DNA of 64,000 nt from Diphasiastrum complanatum (GCA_029204225.1 CM055097.1:29343785-29407784); one strand, 5' to 3'; shown: positions 1-11,130, counted from the first letter of the stretch. The notes: generated from the letters alone by a model not told the origin. Numbers and translations are program-made.

Positions 1-899
1 ATAGATTGGGGCATACATCCTACAATTTTTTTTGAATGGATGTTGTTAAATTTTGTATTGCATAATGTTGCTTGTAAGCTCCAACTGATCTATGATCAAC
101 GATGGAAACACAAGAAGAAATTCATGTTCATCATTGACAACTTTGGGTCAATTGGTCAAATGATTAAGCCTGTCACTCACATGCGCAAAAGAAAAACCTT
201 TACTATACGGAACAAACTATGTAGATAGAGCTTTGATTACACTACAATTAAGTGAACATAGTTGCTTGCGAACTAATCAAAAAGTAGAGATGGCCCAAAA
301 GACTAAGGCTCACAAGCAACTAGACTTTTCGTCCTTGACAGGTTGATTCTAGGTCCTCACATGAGGTCAAACTTAACCTAAAAAATCAATGTTGTGGATC
401 TTGTAAACGCATAGCAATTTCCTTCCAATTTCTTTTGCTCTATATTGGAAGGAAATTGTGTTGGGTGAAGCCCCCTTTCATTTAACACTCACCATTCTAG
501 GCATTATGATGGAAAGTCCATGAGCTTTCTAGCATAATAAGGCATTACAAAGGAACTAAGCATTTTCTAAAAAAACTAAAAAGGTTTGTTGCAATCTTTA
601 TGCAACAATAAAGCCCTACAGGACTTGTGGGGGCTTTCATACCCTTTGGATCTATGCCGGTTGGGATTCATGCTCTCAGAGTTTGACCCCAGATAGTAGC
701 CCTCAGTTGAGCACTTTATGCTCTATGTATAGCCCATCTTCAAAGTAGGGCCTCCTATGATGTTCTATGAAAAATGATAATGGCCTTAGAAATAAATATA
801 TCATAGTTGATTTCCATCCACCATCACATTCTTGAAAGTGTACTAGAAGCTACATAGTCATAAAACAAGTTGCCTGAAAGCATCATTTTGCTTCTTTAT
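1..899. other. Intergenic DNA, no gene recognised
   Basis: AT-rich sequence without a long or recognisable reading frame. A 62-codon frame at 40-228 resembles no family I know and has no supporting context. It may be the far part of the LTR that follows or flanking repeat DNA. Confidence 0.4.
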
Positions 900-1817
900 G
901 TTGGGAAATCTCCTTCCCGATAAGGGTGCAGTGGGTATCTAGACACGAATTGTTTCGTCCTCTGTGATACCCGCTGTTGAGATTCTCACGGAAACAAACC
1001 CAAATGAAATTCGATTCTGTCCTCGGGTCTACTGCCCTCTATGATAGGATCTACAATCCTCCAAAGTGAGGACAAACATTGTTGACCTTACGTAGAATTC
1101 ACTTATGCATTTGACAAGGTAAAACCAATATGCGCAATAAAATTGAAACCAGCTGATACAACTATCAGACAATTAAGAATTCGATCATGTTCAAGACAAG
1201 AAACTCTTTTGCATAAAACATCTACTGCATTATTAGCGAATTCCTTAAGCGTTGTTGTGACAGACCACACAACACGTCGGCGCGAAAGAAACTCTGTCTT
1301 TTGTGAACCAAAGTTTGTCGCGCTTACTAGCGGACTTCTTGAACCTTAGCTTGCTAGCTATACAATGCTCAACTTACATTGGTATATTGCCAATCTACTA
1401 CAACTGCATAATTAATAATCAGGATCTACTTGTACGTAGAGAGGAGGACACGATTAGCAAATCAGGAGATTAAAAGAATGGCTGATTAGGCACGTCCTAA
1501 TGGTATCATGTCAATCTCCGGAGGATGACGTCCTCCTGGTACTTCCGCAATCTCATCTGTCCTTTCACACATGGAGATCCGTCGTCGCTTGGGTCTTCAT
1601 GTCTTCTTGTGCCTTTGGCTTTGGTATTAGGTCGCCTTGGGTCCACAAACCTTTTATCTTCATATTCATGTTCGTGTTCGTGTTCGTTTAACCGTCGTCT
1701 TCATGTCTTCGGTTCTGAAAGCTTTTTCTGTTTGCGACCACACAACTCCTTTGTTTCTCTTCTGCCTTGATCTCTAAAGCTATCATAACTTTGTGGCTAG
1801 AAACAATTTGTTTCTTC
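900..1817 (-). repeat. Diverged copia LTR (3' LTR of a minus-strand element)
   Basis: The stretch directly follows the end of a copia RNase H frame on the minus strand. It is recognisably related to the LTR of copia B at 23634-24608: both have a cgcttactagcg block, an attacaagagtggcggattag-like block (about 1470-1490 here), and the same sequence next to the coding end, ctctcaaagc.tg.tagcttta. The junction with coding DNA is at about 1817. The outer edge near 900 is approximate because homology fades. No target duplication was identified. Confidence 0.6.
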
Positions 1818-2285
1818 AGCTCCCTCTCAAAGCGTGGTAGCTTTATAACTCCCAGATTCTTTCTCTGCCTATCGAACAAACCTTTGTCTAGGGCCTTGGT
1901 GAAGATGTCTGCCACCATTTGCTTTATGCCAATGAAGCTGGTCTTCAATTCCCTTCTAGTGACCAGGTCCCTTATCAAGTGATACTTGTTCTTGAGTGAA
2001 ACACGAGATCTTTCGTTAGGTGAATTACAGAAGTATTGTCCATCTGCTGAATCAGTGGCTCTTCGTTGGTTTCACCCAGTCCATCGAGGAACTGTCTCAG
2101 CCATGTGATTTTGTTGGCCATCTTCGCGGCGGCAACGTATTCTGCTTCACAGGATGATTGAGCTATAATGTCTGCTTCTTGCTGACCCAGAGAATTGTTG
2201 TGTCTATTGCAATGGTGCACCCTCCTGAGACACTTTTACAATCATCCTTGAGAGATGCCCAGTTAACATCACTGTAGGAGTGCAT
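1800..2285 (-). pseudogene. Ty1/copia RNase H remnant
   Basis: On the minus strand, two overlapping frames encode the C-terminal RNase H part of a copia polyprotein. Visible landmarks are QSSCEAEYVAAAKMANKITW, the QMDNTSVIHLTKD strand and the terminal MVADIFTKALDKG block. A frameshift separates the pieces near 1978, where the usual KHI..KYH segment is damaged. Homology stops at about 2285, so reverse transcriptase and everything upstream are missing. The best in-window relative is copia B (24643-24960). Loss of most of pol and the frameshift make this a dead fragment. Confidence 0.88.
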
Positions 2286-2299
2286 CTGGTGTCTTGTTG

Positions 2300-2960
2300 T
2301 GGCATGAATAGTGTTAAATCTGTATTTAGGGTTAGTTTGGGAGTGATTTTGCCTGCTTTGAGTGGATTTTCTTGTTTGAAATCTAATTTTATTGTGGAAC
2401 AGGAAAAGCTATTCAGATCACCAATCTTAAGATCCATTTGGATCTAAGATATCAGAAAAAACAACAAAAAACGGTCAAATCTGTCAAATTTTGGTCAAAA
2501 GGAGGCAAAAATCGTCATCAGAGCTGATAACTTATACCCTCTTTCAAGAAACGTTCGTCGAGTTGCAGGAACCTTCGATTTTGATCACAGAACCTTCAGT
2601 TTGAAGGGCGAACAATCCTTTCCAGCAGATTTCCAAAAACATCAGAATAACCACCAAAAAATATCAAAAAATCATCAAAACCCTAAAAATATAGAAAAAG
2701 AACCTTCATCCGATTCACTGTGCATAGGTGTGATTCAGATCTATATACAACCAACCGGTTGGGAAAGAATAATATAAAAAATAGAAGGTTTCTCAGAGGA
2801 TCAGTGGTCATATTATTAATTTTGTCAAAAAAAATCTCTGTAAAAAAAAATCTCTTTTTTTGTAAAAATATCAGTATTACTCTTGGTTCTTCGCCAAAAC
2901 CTTCACCGAGTTTCTTGATAATTATATTTATAGCAATTTATTATTTTTGAGTTCGGCGAA
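2300..2960. repeat. Dispersed repeat R1, copy a
   Basis: This stretch and 6535-7200 are diverged copies in the same orientation. Shared landmarks in order are the gatcacca.tcttaagatcc block (about 2415 and 6588), the caaaaatcgtcatca block, a cagtttgaagggcgaa-like block, an aaccctaaaaa-tatagaaaaa block, and the ttttgtcaaaa...aaaatatcagtatcactcttg block. R1b is preceded by a TATA box and an LTR-like stretch, so R1 is probably the untranslated leader or LTR of one retroelement family. No coding frame is supported. Confidence 0.65.
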
Positions 2961-3480
2961 CATTCATTCTATCCAGATCATAGAAAATCTCTATATTTAC
3001 CCTCGTCAAACTACAAAAACTGTGCTTTTATGTGTCATGAACCTTCGCCAGTTCTATCCTAGCTTTATCTATGTCAAATTCTCAGTTTGAGAGTTCGGCG
3101 AAGGTTATTTCCATAGAAATTTGTCAGAAAAATCTGATCAGAGAGTTTTTACAAGAAATAGTACTGTTGAACCTTCGTCGAGTTAACCTTCGCCAATACT
3201 ACTTTGAGGTTCTAATTTTCCAGATCAAGTCTCTATCAAATTTTGGGTCAAATCTGATTCAGTCTTATCTTGATTCTGAGAATTTTTCATTTTCAGAAGT
3301 ATCGAACGGTTGATCTTAGGAATCTTTTTCACGATATAGAAATCTGATTCTCATCAAGTGAAACAGATCTAGCAGAACTAATCTGAGATAGTTCCTGATT
3401 GAAAATCTAGATCCAATCTCATTGTCTGTGTTAAAAATTCACAATTCTAGCTTGACTAGTTTTGGTCATATGATTGGTAA
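2960..3480. repeat. Region rich in the short motif ACCTTCGCC / GGCGAAGGT
   Basis: Low-complexity AT-rich DNA in which ACCTTCGCC-type words recur in both orientations (for example about 3040, 3098, 3170 and 3187), continuing the pattern of R1a (about 2570, 2590, 2895). No coding frame is supported. It probably belongs to the same retroelement leader or LTR as R1a. Confidence 0.4.
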
Positions 3481-3632
3481 ATAGTTAGATGGTCATGATG
3501 TGGCTTGTCACAAATGCCAAATAGCATAGGATTCCATTCATAAGGATGTTCTCAAGTTGACCTAATTGATAGAACCTTTGGAATGAGTCCAAATCATGCT
3601 TAGATACAAGAGAGAAAAAGTAGGAGCTATTT

Positions 3633-4050
3633 TTGGTAATTTTTACGTTGTTGAGGGATCTCCAAGATTCCAACCCTAAATTGGTAGGGATGAAAGATCC
3701 ACCAAAATTAGCATTAGGGATAGGTTTAGGGCTATCATACCTGCCCAAAACCATGATGGATCATGTATATATAGGTGATGATCTCTCACCAAAATCAATC
3801 AAGCAATTTCATGATTTTTCTCTCATATTGGTGCAATTGCTCTCTATGTTCATGATTGTTTAAGTTCTTGTGATTCTAATCATTATAGGATTGAATGTGG
3901 GTATGGTGTACAGTGCTCAGACTGTGGGAGGCCATACTTTCATTCATGTGAAGGCTTCTTCAAGGATTTGGGCCATTTAGTGAGGTTCAAGCATAGATTA
4001 TTGATGGATTTTGATGGTGAAAATTGTGCTAACTTTATGGAATCATAGTC
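3633..4050 (+). pseudogene. Cys/His-rich coding remnant, unidentified
   Basis: A frame opens at 3633 and, after a shift near 3820, continues as a Cys/His-rich stretch to a stop at about 4047. Spacing of the zinc-ligand-like residues is visible in CGYGVQCSDCGRPYFHSC (about 3893-3946), with upstream HDC and SSCDSNH. The arrangement suggests a small zinc-binding domain, but I cannot assign a family. It sits just before a copia-type primer-binding site at 4109, so it may be a host fragment captured in or beside an LTR. The frame shift and lack of flanking exons argue for a remnant. Confidence 0.35.
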
Positions 4051-4108
4051 TATTGTTTCCCTCATCATTTCAAGTGTTTTAGGATCCTTATTTGCTGTAA
4101 TTTTTACA

Positions 4109-4121
4109 TGGTATTAGATCC
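4109..4121 (+). other. Degenerate Met-tRNA primer-binding site of copia E
   Basis: TGGTATTAGATCC follows a sequence ending in ttttaca, as expected for an LTR ending in CA next to TGGTATCAGAGC. Two or three bases differ from the usual site. A copia gag follows about 800 bp downstream. Confidence 0.5.
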
Positions 4122-4918
4122 TAAAGGCTGAAATGAGCTAAATCCTTGCTTTTCATTCAATTTGATCACAATTTTTGATCTAAATCTTGTGTAGATTGGA
4201 TCTTAGCATCTAGCATTGATTCTAGAACTCAAAGTGAGTCAAATCCATTGGAGATTGTGTTGTGTTACTTCATTTGCAAGTGTTTAGGTGTCTAAAACCA
4301 GAGGAAAAGTTGAATTCAATCCACATTACCAAGATAGCAAGTTTTGCCTGCTCCAAGCATTGATTTCTAAGCGAGTTTTGGAGGTGATTTCATAGAGGAG
4401 GCTTTCTAGCATTCAAGGAGAGGGAAGATCGGAGATCTGGGGACTCTTCAAGGCTATTCTAAGGTGTAGAGGACACCTCCTAAAGTGATTTAGGTTCAGT
4501 ACAACCATTGCTTGACTTATGCATCAAATTAGATCAATTTTTCATCAATTTTGATCAATTTTTGCTTGTGATTGGATAGTAGATTGTGTTGCATCCTAAT
4601 TAAGTTCCATTTAGGTCTTTTGCAAGTGATTTTGGAAGGATATTAAGTTGCTGAAATTCACTCTTGATCAGATCATTTGGAAGCTTTTGTGTTCTTTATA
4701 GAAAGAGGGGCAATTCTACTAGTATTGTCTACTTCAATCAAGCAAGTGCATTGATTCTAGTATTCTATGATTTGATTTTGTTAAAGATCATTTTTAGATC
4801 TTTATAGGAAGTCTATTACTGATCTTTTCAGGTCCCTAAGAAGTGGGATAAGGTAGATTTCCAATCGAATCAATAGAAGTAACCTTCATTTGTGTCAAGT
4901 CCTTGATTAGGAGAATAG
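4122..4918 (+). other. Untranslated leader of copia E
   Basis: Non-coding stretch between the presumed primer-binding site and the gag start at 4919. It is AT-rich and repeatedly contains ttgatcaat/agatcattt words. Nothing else is supported. Confidence 0.4.
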
Positions 4919-5150
4919 ATGGCATCTTTAAATGCATCTCTTTTGGATACTAATGAGAGGCTCAACAAAACTAACTATTCCATATGGAAAGTTAGAATGG
5001 AATCCATCATGATCATGCAAGATCTAATGGAGATTGTAAATGGTAAAGATGATGAACCTATTCATCCTCAAGAAAAAGCCAAATACAACAAGAGGTGCAA
5101 TATTGCACTACATTGTATAAAAATGAATGTTGCAAACTCGATCGAACATC
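4919..5150 (+). pseudogene. Ty1/copia gag N-terminal fragment (copia E)
   Basis: The frame starting at 4919 shows the N-terminal signature of copia-type gag: LNKTNYSIWKVRMESIM (residues 15-31), followed by a helical region and ALHCIKMNV. The last motif matches ALHCIKLN of the gag at 34953-34982, so the two come from related families. Homology ends at about 5150, after which the frame runs on into unrelated sequence. Truncated; it cannot form a capsid. Confidence 0.7.
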
Positions 5151-5339
5151 CGGATCGCAATTTATTTGTTCTTTCTCTCTGTTATCACAGAGTATTGTTT
5201 CCACTCTGTATGCATTCAGACTTGTACTCCCTATGACTACACAATCTCCGTTCCAATAATCTAAGTCATGTACATTGTGTTGAATGCTCATTTATTCTGT
5301 TTTGATCGATTCTTGCTATGTAGATGAAATTGTTCATAG

Positions 5340-6230
5340 GTTAAATTTTCACAAAAGAAATAAATACATTGTATTTGGCTTCAGGGATGGAGACCAAAAT
5401 TTGGGATGTGAGTTGCAACTATAAGACCATGGGAAATTGGTTAGTTTTTATGTTATGAGTTTGGATAGGACTGATATCATTCTAGGGTATGAGTGATTTT
5501 ATAACAAATCAAACAGTTTGTCAATCTTATAAAAACCATTGCTGACATGTTCTTATAATGATAAATTGATATTTCTTCTTGTCCATGTGCCTCTATTTCC
5601 ATGTATGTCATCTATAATCTCAATGAAAAACATATTGAGTTCAAATATGAGATGTTTGATCTTGATTTGAAGTCAAACATGCATCGTATGAAATTGGGTT
5701 ATGGATCATAGTAAAGTTATGTTCTTTAAATCTTCTAACTCAAAATTTTGAGCATGTGTTTTATCTTGTCTTGAAGTATAGCATGCATCAATTATAATTT
5801 TTTTAAGATCACAATGAACCTAGGTTCTTGAAATTTTCTAAATTCAATGAACAATAGATAGTGCAAATTTTTTAGTTAATGAACTTAGAATTGTTTTGCT
5901 TTTAAAGTACCTCATGTCAACATGATAGACCATCAAATAAAGGTAATACCAGGTATTCAACTTTTCTTTTGCAAACCATATAAAGTTAGATAGAGAATTT
6001 GCAAGGCAAATAGAGGAATGTCTTAGAATGAGACACATTTAGTCTAGTAAGCTACCATGGGGTGCATATGTCCTTTTGAAAAATAAAAATGATGGGGGTA
6101 TTCATATTTGAATTAATCACAAATGTTTGAACAAGGTAATTATGAAAAATTAATACCCACTACCTAGAATAATGGATGATCTTGTAGACTTGTTGGAGGG
6201 TTTGCAAATATCGAGGCAACCCTAACTATA
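5340..6230 (+). pseudogene. Decayed Ty3/gypsy protease and reverse transcriptase
   Basis: Short readable islands in plus-strand frames identify a dead Ty3/gypsy polyprotein. About 5457-5520 reads LDRTDIILGYE, a stop where Trp is usual, then FYNKSNSL, matching the end of the retropepsin domain. About 6045-6195 reads SSKLPWGAYVLLKNKNDGG, then NHKCLNKV, YPLPRIMDDL, the classical start of gypsy RT. Several stops interrupt it (Trp to TGA near 5494, others near 6040 and 6113). RT stops at about 6220 without reaching the catalytic YxDD. The sequence between the islands is too decayed to annotate. Confidence 0.75.
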
Positions 6231-6535
6231 GTTAATAAGTGAGAGAGATTTGGCACCCTGCGTGTGTAAGTCCAACCCGATGATCACATAGATAATTGAT
6301 TAGTTAGAGGTTAATAAAATGATTGTAGGCTTTTTTGCGGGACTTTTAATGTCGCAGGGCCTAATAGTCAAGTTAGTGAATAAAAAGGGGTAATATGGTT
6401 TCCTCCACTTTTTGAATTTCAAATACTTAGGGTAGACATTGGCCAATAGGATTTGAGACCAAAGCCCTATAATCCACTATATATAGCGGTAGTTTTGAAT
6501 ATTGTAAATAGTTTATCTCTTCATTTCAATACAAG
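6191..6535 (+). repeat. LTR-like stretch with TATA box
   Basis: Begins TGTTGG just after the broken gypsy RT and has a TATA box (ctatatatag, about 6477-6486) about 50 bp before the start of repeat R1b. The layout suits the U3-R part of an LTR, but the partner LTR, target duplication and primer site are not seen. Confidence 0.4.
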
Positions 6536-7200
6536 CAGGTCTTGTTTGAGATCTAATCTGATTGTTGAGCAAGGGAAGCCAGACAGATCACCATTCTTAA
6601 GATCCATTTGGATCTAAAGAATTTAGAGAAAACAAAAAAAATCTTTCTTTTTTGTCATATTGGTAGGTAGCAAAATCGTCATCAATTTTGATAACTTTTT
6701 GTTTCGTTGCAACCACCTTCGCTGACTAGCAGACAGTACCGCCTTCTTATAGAGAATCTTTAGTTTGAAGGGTGAAGGCTACATCCTAGCCGATTTATAG
6801 AAACAGAACAAAAACCACCAAAGATAGTGCAAAAACCCTAGAAAACAAAAAAATAGAAAAAACCAATCTTCGTTTGTTCTACTGTACCTAAATCTGACCT
6901 AGATCTATCTACTACTAGATCAGTGAAGGTTAAAACTAAAAATAGAAGGCTGAAGTGACTGTTCATCTAGTTGATGGTAACCTTTTGTAGAAAGTTTAAC
7001 ACCTTTCTACAAAAATATCAGTTCTCTAAGAGGAACCTTTGCCTGAACCTTCACCAGAGTCAGAGTCAGTCCAACATACTATTTTGATGATCAGTGAGTT
7101 GTGGGCGAACGTTAAGTCAAAGTTAGTTGTCATATTGATCTATTTTGTCAAAACAATGTGTTTTTTTGCAAAAATAACAGTATCACTCTTGATTCTTGGG
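6535..7200. repeat. Dispersed repeat R1, copy b
   Basis: Same-orientation copy of 2300-2960, diverged but collinear (see that entry). It lies between a TATA-bearing LTR-like stretch and a gag-like frame, which suggests R1 is retroelement leader sequence. Confidence 0.65.
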
Positions 7201-7755
7201 AAAATGAAAGCATTGGAAGAGCAGCAAGCTAAGAGTGACAAAGCATGTGAAAAGTTTGTTAAAACTTTTCCTGGTCGAAAAAATGTTTGGTGTGCAATTT
7301 GTGTGGAAAATCACACGATAAATGAGTGTCCAACAATGAAAAGACGTATGGCAGATACTATTTGTCATCTGCACAATTGTATTGGACACAAAATATCTTT
7401 CTACTCATCTAATTCTTGGATTATCCAGAAAAGATATGCCAAGCTTCAATTTCGAAAACCTACTAACTGGAAGGGACTTGATGCTAAGAACCAGGCTCAT
7501 GGCCTTGGATTTCCTGAACGACTAGCTTTGCCAGCTCCACCAGCACAACATGCTCCTCCTGCGAATATGATGGAACCAGAATTTTTGAGTGGTAATGACC
7601 AATGGAATTACAACATTGGTCAAGATACTGGTCCTTTAGAGCAATACACTATCTATATTGCTGCACAACAACAACAGTCTAGACAATGGGCTAGAGCACC
7701 ACTTGGATGCTTTGCATGTGGCAAAAATAACCGACTTGTTGAATGTCTGAAATAA
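7039..7755 (+). pseudogene. Gag-like protein with two degenerate zinc knuckles
   Basis: An open frame of 238 codons. The first 50 or so residues translate repeat R1b and are probably not real protein; relevant homology starts near KALEEQQAKSD (about 7205). Residues about 94-106 (CAICVENHTINEC) and 225-237 (CFACGKNNRLVEC) are arranged like retroelement CCHC knuckles, but the first has one residue fewer than C-x2-C-x4-H-x4-C and the second has Asn where His is expected. Between them lies a Pro/Gln-rich linker (LPAPPAQHAPP, AAQQQQS). This looks like the C-terminal half of a Ty3/gypsy gag, and the missing ligand suggests decay. No protease follows; the next sequence is an opposite-strand copia fragment. 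Confidence 0.5.
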
Positions 7756-7779
7756 GAAATTTTTTTCTCATTCACTAGG

Positions 7780-8957
7780 ATCTTGCATGAATTTGCTCAA
7801 TCTCCCAACACCAATATCTTAGATCTGGTCTTGTGATGGTTAGATAGATGAGTGAACCAACTAGCTTCCTATAGAGAGTAATGTCCTTGAAGGATCTTTC
7901 ATTACCTCTTATAGTTAGCTTTACATTACCATCTTTGCCACAGATGCAAAGGTTTCATCATAACCAATACCATGTCCTTGAGCATATTTTTTTGCCACCA
8001 ACCTTGCCTTGTACTTGTTGATAGATCCATCTTAGTTTGTCTTCACCTTGAAAATCCATTTGCATCCAATAGCTTTATTGTCCTTAGGTAACTCCACCAA
8101 TCTCCATGTTTCATTCTTCATAAGAGCTTGATACTCAAGATCCATTGCTTGGATCCACTCCTCTTTGTTCCTTGCTTCATCTACAAATGTAGGAGGGTCA
8201 TCAAAAGAGGTTAGAAAAGCAAAGTAATTTCCAGTAACTACTTGCTTACCCTTTTCATCATAACTGAGCCTTGAAGTCATTTGCCTTTCCTTTGATGTTC
8301 TCCTTGGCTTTTGACTTGATGAAGGTCCATCATCATCACCATCTAAAGTAGGATCCTTTACATCAACATCAATAATGTTAGATCTATCCACATCATCATT
8401 GATTTAAGATACTTTTGGAATGTTTCCCTCATAAAAAATGATATCTCTACCAATAATCACCTTATTAGTGGAAGGGATGTAAACCTTTTAGGCTTTACTC
8501 ACCTCACTATATCCAACAAATATACCTTTCCTTGAAGATGGATCCTCCTTGGTCCTATCATCAAGAGTTATGTTGACATAGCATGTGCATCCAAAAGTTC
8601 TAAGAAAGTTGACACTCGGCCTCCTCTTGAATAGCATCTCAGAAGGTGTCCTTCTATCCAAAATAGCACCCAACCACCTATTGCACAAGAAATAAGTACA
8701 CAACAAATCTTGATCCCAGAATGGCTTATCAAGGTTAGCACTTAACCTCATGGCTTTAGCACTTTCACATAAAGTCCTATTATTCCTCTCGGCCACTCCA
8801 TTTTGTTGTGGGTCCTTGGTGTTGTATACTCCCTCTTGATCCCATGCTCATCACAAAAGGCCTTAAACTTGGTAGATATGTACTCTCCACCATTGTCACT
8901 CTTTAAGCACTTGATCCTTGTGGAAAATTACTTCTCCCTTGCATTCTTGAACTTTAA
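7780..8957 (-). pseudogene. Ty1/copia integrase and reverse transcriptase fragment
   Basis: Reading the minus strand from 8957 down, the integrase core end shows KCLKSDNGGEYIS (about 8905) and, after damage, AERNNRTLCESAKAM (8793-8750), then the copia connector FLRTFGCTCYVN and GIFVGYSE. The RT start appears at 8390-8032 (EWIQAMDLEYQALMKNETW, then CKWIFKVK). After about 7950 the frame jumps to the RNase H linker (LVHLSI, LSKFMQDPSE), so the RT catalytic core has been deleted. Several stops and shifts. The upstream edge abuts an LTR-like stretch at about 8958. Confidence 0.85.
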
Positions 8958-9821
8958 TGCGTGGTGGTAGCGGAAGCGATGATCAGACAACCAAACAAAT
9001 CAATCAGATGGCCAGACAAAACATAGAAAGGCATTGCAGTATTGACATGAATCTGAACACATAACCAAACAGAGCTGTAATCAGATTAAGTATAACGAAA
9101 TATACAGGTCAATAATGCAGGTGAGCACAAAACAATAGCGGACGTAACCACATGCTTCACAAGGCTAATCACAATTTGTAAAGGTTATGGACCTATTACT
9201 GACAATCTGTCTGAAAGAAAGAATCAATGCGTGCAAGCATCTACAATGTATGTCTCACTTGTTACAGATCATGCTTCGTTGTGTGAATATTGAAATGGTA
9301 TTCACTATATACACAAATTTTACAGGTGTGCAGGTGAAGAAGGTACAAAAGTGGTTGTGCTGTTTGTAGGAGATCGTGGGTGGCTGCTATTGTTGTCAAA
9401 TTTTGTTTGCACAGTGCTTGGGGTGAGCATGAGGAGATTGCGACGTCAAGTTTCCACTTAGATTGCATGTGTTTGAAAATGCAAAAAACGTGACACTCTT
9501 TGGCTTTTGGCCTCGTCCTTACCTAAAGACAACCTTTGCCTTTTAGAGACAATTGTCGCATTTTTTGCTTGTCTTATTTTACATGTAAATATGCAGACTA
9601 TGCAACTGTCACATTTTTTGTCTGTTAGAAATTACGAGTAAAAATGCAGTGTCACATTTCTCGTATTTTTTCGCCTGTCAAAAATTGTGAGTAAAAATGC
9701 AGACTGTTGTGACAAACATTTCAAATATGCAGACGGTGGAACAACACAAGTGAAAATGTAGCAGCATGAATGGAGACAAATTAACATAGGATTTAGGAGG
9801 GTAGAGGAAATAAATCCAACA
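8958..9821 (-). repeat. Probable LTR of a minus-strand element
   Basis: Bounded by TGCGTGG at 8957/8958 and tccaaca at about 9821 (TGTTGG on the minus strand). It lies directly downstream of a gypsy integrase on the minus strand, where a 3' LTR is expected. It contains three diverged repeats of gTaaaaATGCAGactgt-type sequence. No partner LTR is in the window, so the edges are estimates. It could instead be a 5' LTR of the copia fragment below it. Confidence 0.4.
9545..9740. repeat. Three diverged short repeats inside the LTR
   Basis: Units of about 65 bp, each with a gtc.catttttt(t/c)g.ctgt half followed by aaattacgagtaaaaatgcag or similar. The third unit (about 9665-9735) is strikingly like part of the copia F LTR at 45285-45365 and 49920-49995. 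Confidence 0.6.
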
Positions 9822-9847
9822 AAATCAGCATAGTGCCTCGTCTTGTC

Positions 9848-10366
9848 CTAGGCACTTCTTATGTTGACTTTAGCCAACTGTAACATTTCTTGCATATCTG
9901 CAAGGAAATCAGTTGCGGCTTGCACCCTAAGGTTCTTCATGCCAACACTAATCGATGATCGAGGTTGATAACCATACATAAGCATAAAAGAGCTGAATCC
10001 AATCGCTAAGTGTTTTGCACTATTATATGCAAATTCCACCAGTGGAAGGTAATTTTCTCAATCAGACTGCCGATGGCCCACATATGCTCGTAGCATGTCC
10101 TCCATCGTCTGATTGGTCCTTTCCGTTTGACCGTCTGATTCTGGATGATCTGTAGACCTCATATTCAAAGTTGTTTCCAACTTTTCAAACACTGCTTGCC
10201 AAAAATTCCCAGTGAATATTGGGTCGCGATCACTGACAATATCGCAAGGCAGCCCGTATAGTTGAAAAAGGTTCTCAACAATAAGTTGAGCTAGTTCTGA
10301 AACTTTAAATGTAGCTTTAGTTGGGATAAAATGAGCAAACTTTGTAAGTTTGTCAACATTGACCAT
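9848..10366 (-). pseudogene. Ty3/gypsy integrase core
   Basis: Minus-strand frames read VDKLTKFAHFIPTKATF (first catalytic Asp region), LPCDIVSDRDPIFTGNFW (second Asp), DHPESDGQTERTNQTMEDML (catalytic Glu) and EFAYNSAKH after a single in-frame stop at about 10057. These are the D,D-35-E landmarks of gypsy integrases. There is no N-terminal HHCC zinc finger or C-terminal domain in frame, and upstream DNA is interrupted by AT-rich sequence and a GT microsatellite. Together with the RNase H fragment at 10900-11130 it is a scattered gypsy remnant. Confidence 0.88.
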
Positions 10367-10603
10367 TACGTTGAAAAGGAAATCTTATAAATTTTGATTA
10401 GCATACCATATCATGTATTTCGTCCTTAAGCACCTTTGAAACTGCAACCGCTTGATTTGTTGAGTGATAAATAAAAATTCTCCAAAATGAAGCAATTGTA
10501 ATGCTCTTGTGACTTGACCACCTACAAAATCTATTGGTATGAAAAAGCTACATCATCATATACATTTTTTTTTAATTTGTACCCATATGAAATATTAGCC
10601 ACA

Positions 10604-10607
<4 letters not shown>

Positions 10608-10638
<31 letters not shown>
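10608..10638. repeat. (TG)n microsatellite
   Basis: Uninterrupted TG dinucleotide run of about 31 bp. Confidence 0.97.
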
Positions 10639-10640
<2 letters not shown>

Positions 10641-10899
10641 AAATAGTGAATAACATAAGCAATATAAATAATGTGGATGATTTTTGGCTTGTAACCGATT
10701 AATCAATTGAAAAAGAGGTGTTGAGATTTTTTTTTATTGTGATTATCAAAATAATGCAGTTTATATGTCTACACATTATGTTAGTTGGCCTTTTTAAAAT
10801 GATTTGTAATGCAAAAATCAAGCCACATGCAATTAATTCAATCAAACAAATGATTAATGAATTTGATTGTATAATCCTCTTTTATTTGGTTTTCTTCAT

Positions 10900-11130
10900 T
10901 CATAGAGCTCTCTCAGCTTATCATGGAATCAAGGAACATCATGTCCAACTTCATTTTGAAGTAGGTGATAGAATCATGCTGCAATTGCGTGCGAGGCAAG
11001 TTGGTGAAAAATCCATGGAGATACTCTCCCATCTTCCTTCTAGACATATCAAACTCTTGCATCAACTCCGCCCAACGAGCTTTCCGACCTCTAAGCTCAA
11101 GTTGATTGCAAAGGTATAAATGTCTAATAA
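10900..11130 (-). pseudogene. Short Ty3/gypsy RNase H-like fragment
   Basis: The minus-strand frame contains GRKARWAELMQEFDM, close to the gypsy RNase H motif R..RW.ELL..YDF that precedes the ADALSR motif. The expected ADALSR is absent. Same strand as the integrase at 9848-10366, which fits one broken element. Assignment rests on one motif. Confidence 0.45.

Noticed and set aside
40-228. 62-codon frame at the window start
   Set aside because: No recognisable similarity, no splice or promoter context; length is expected by chance.
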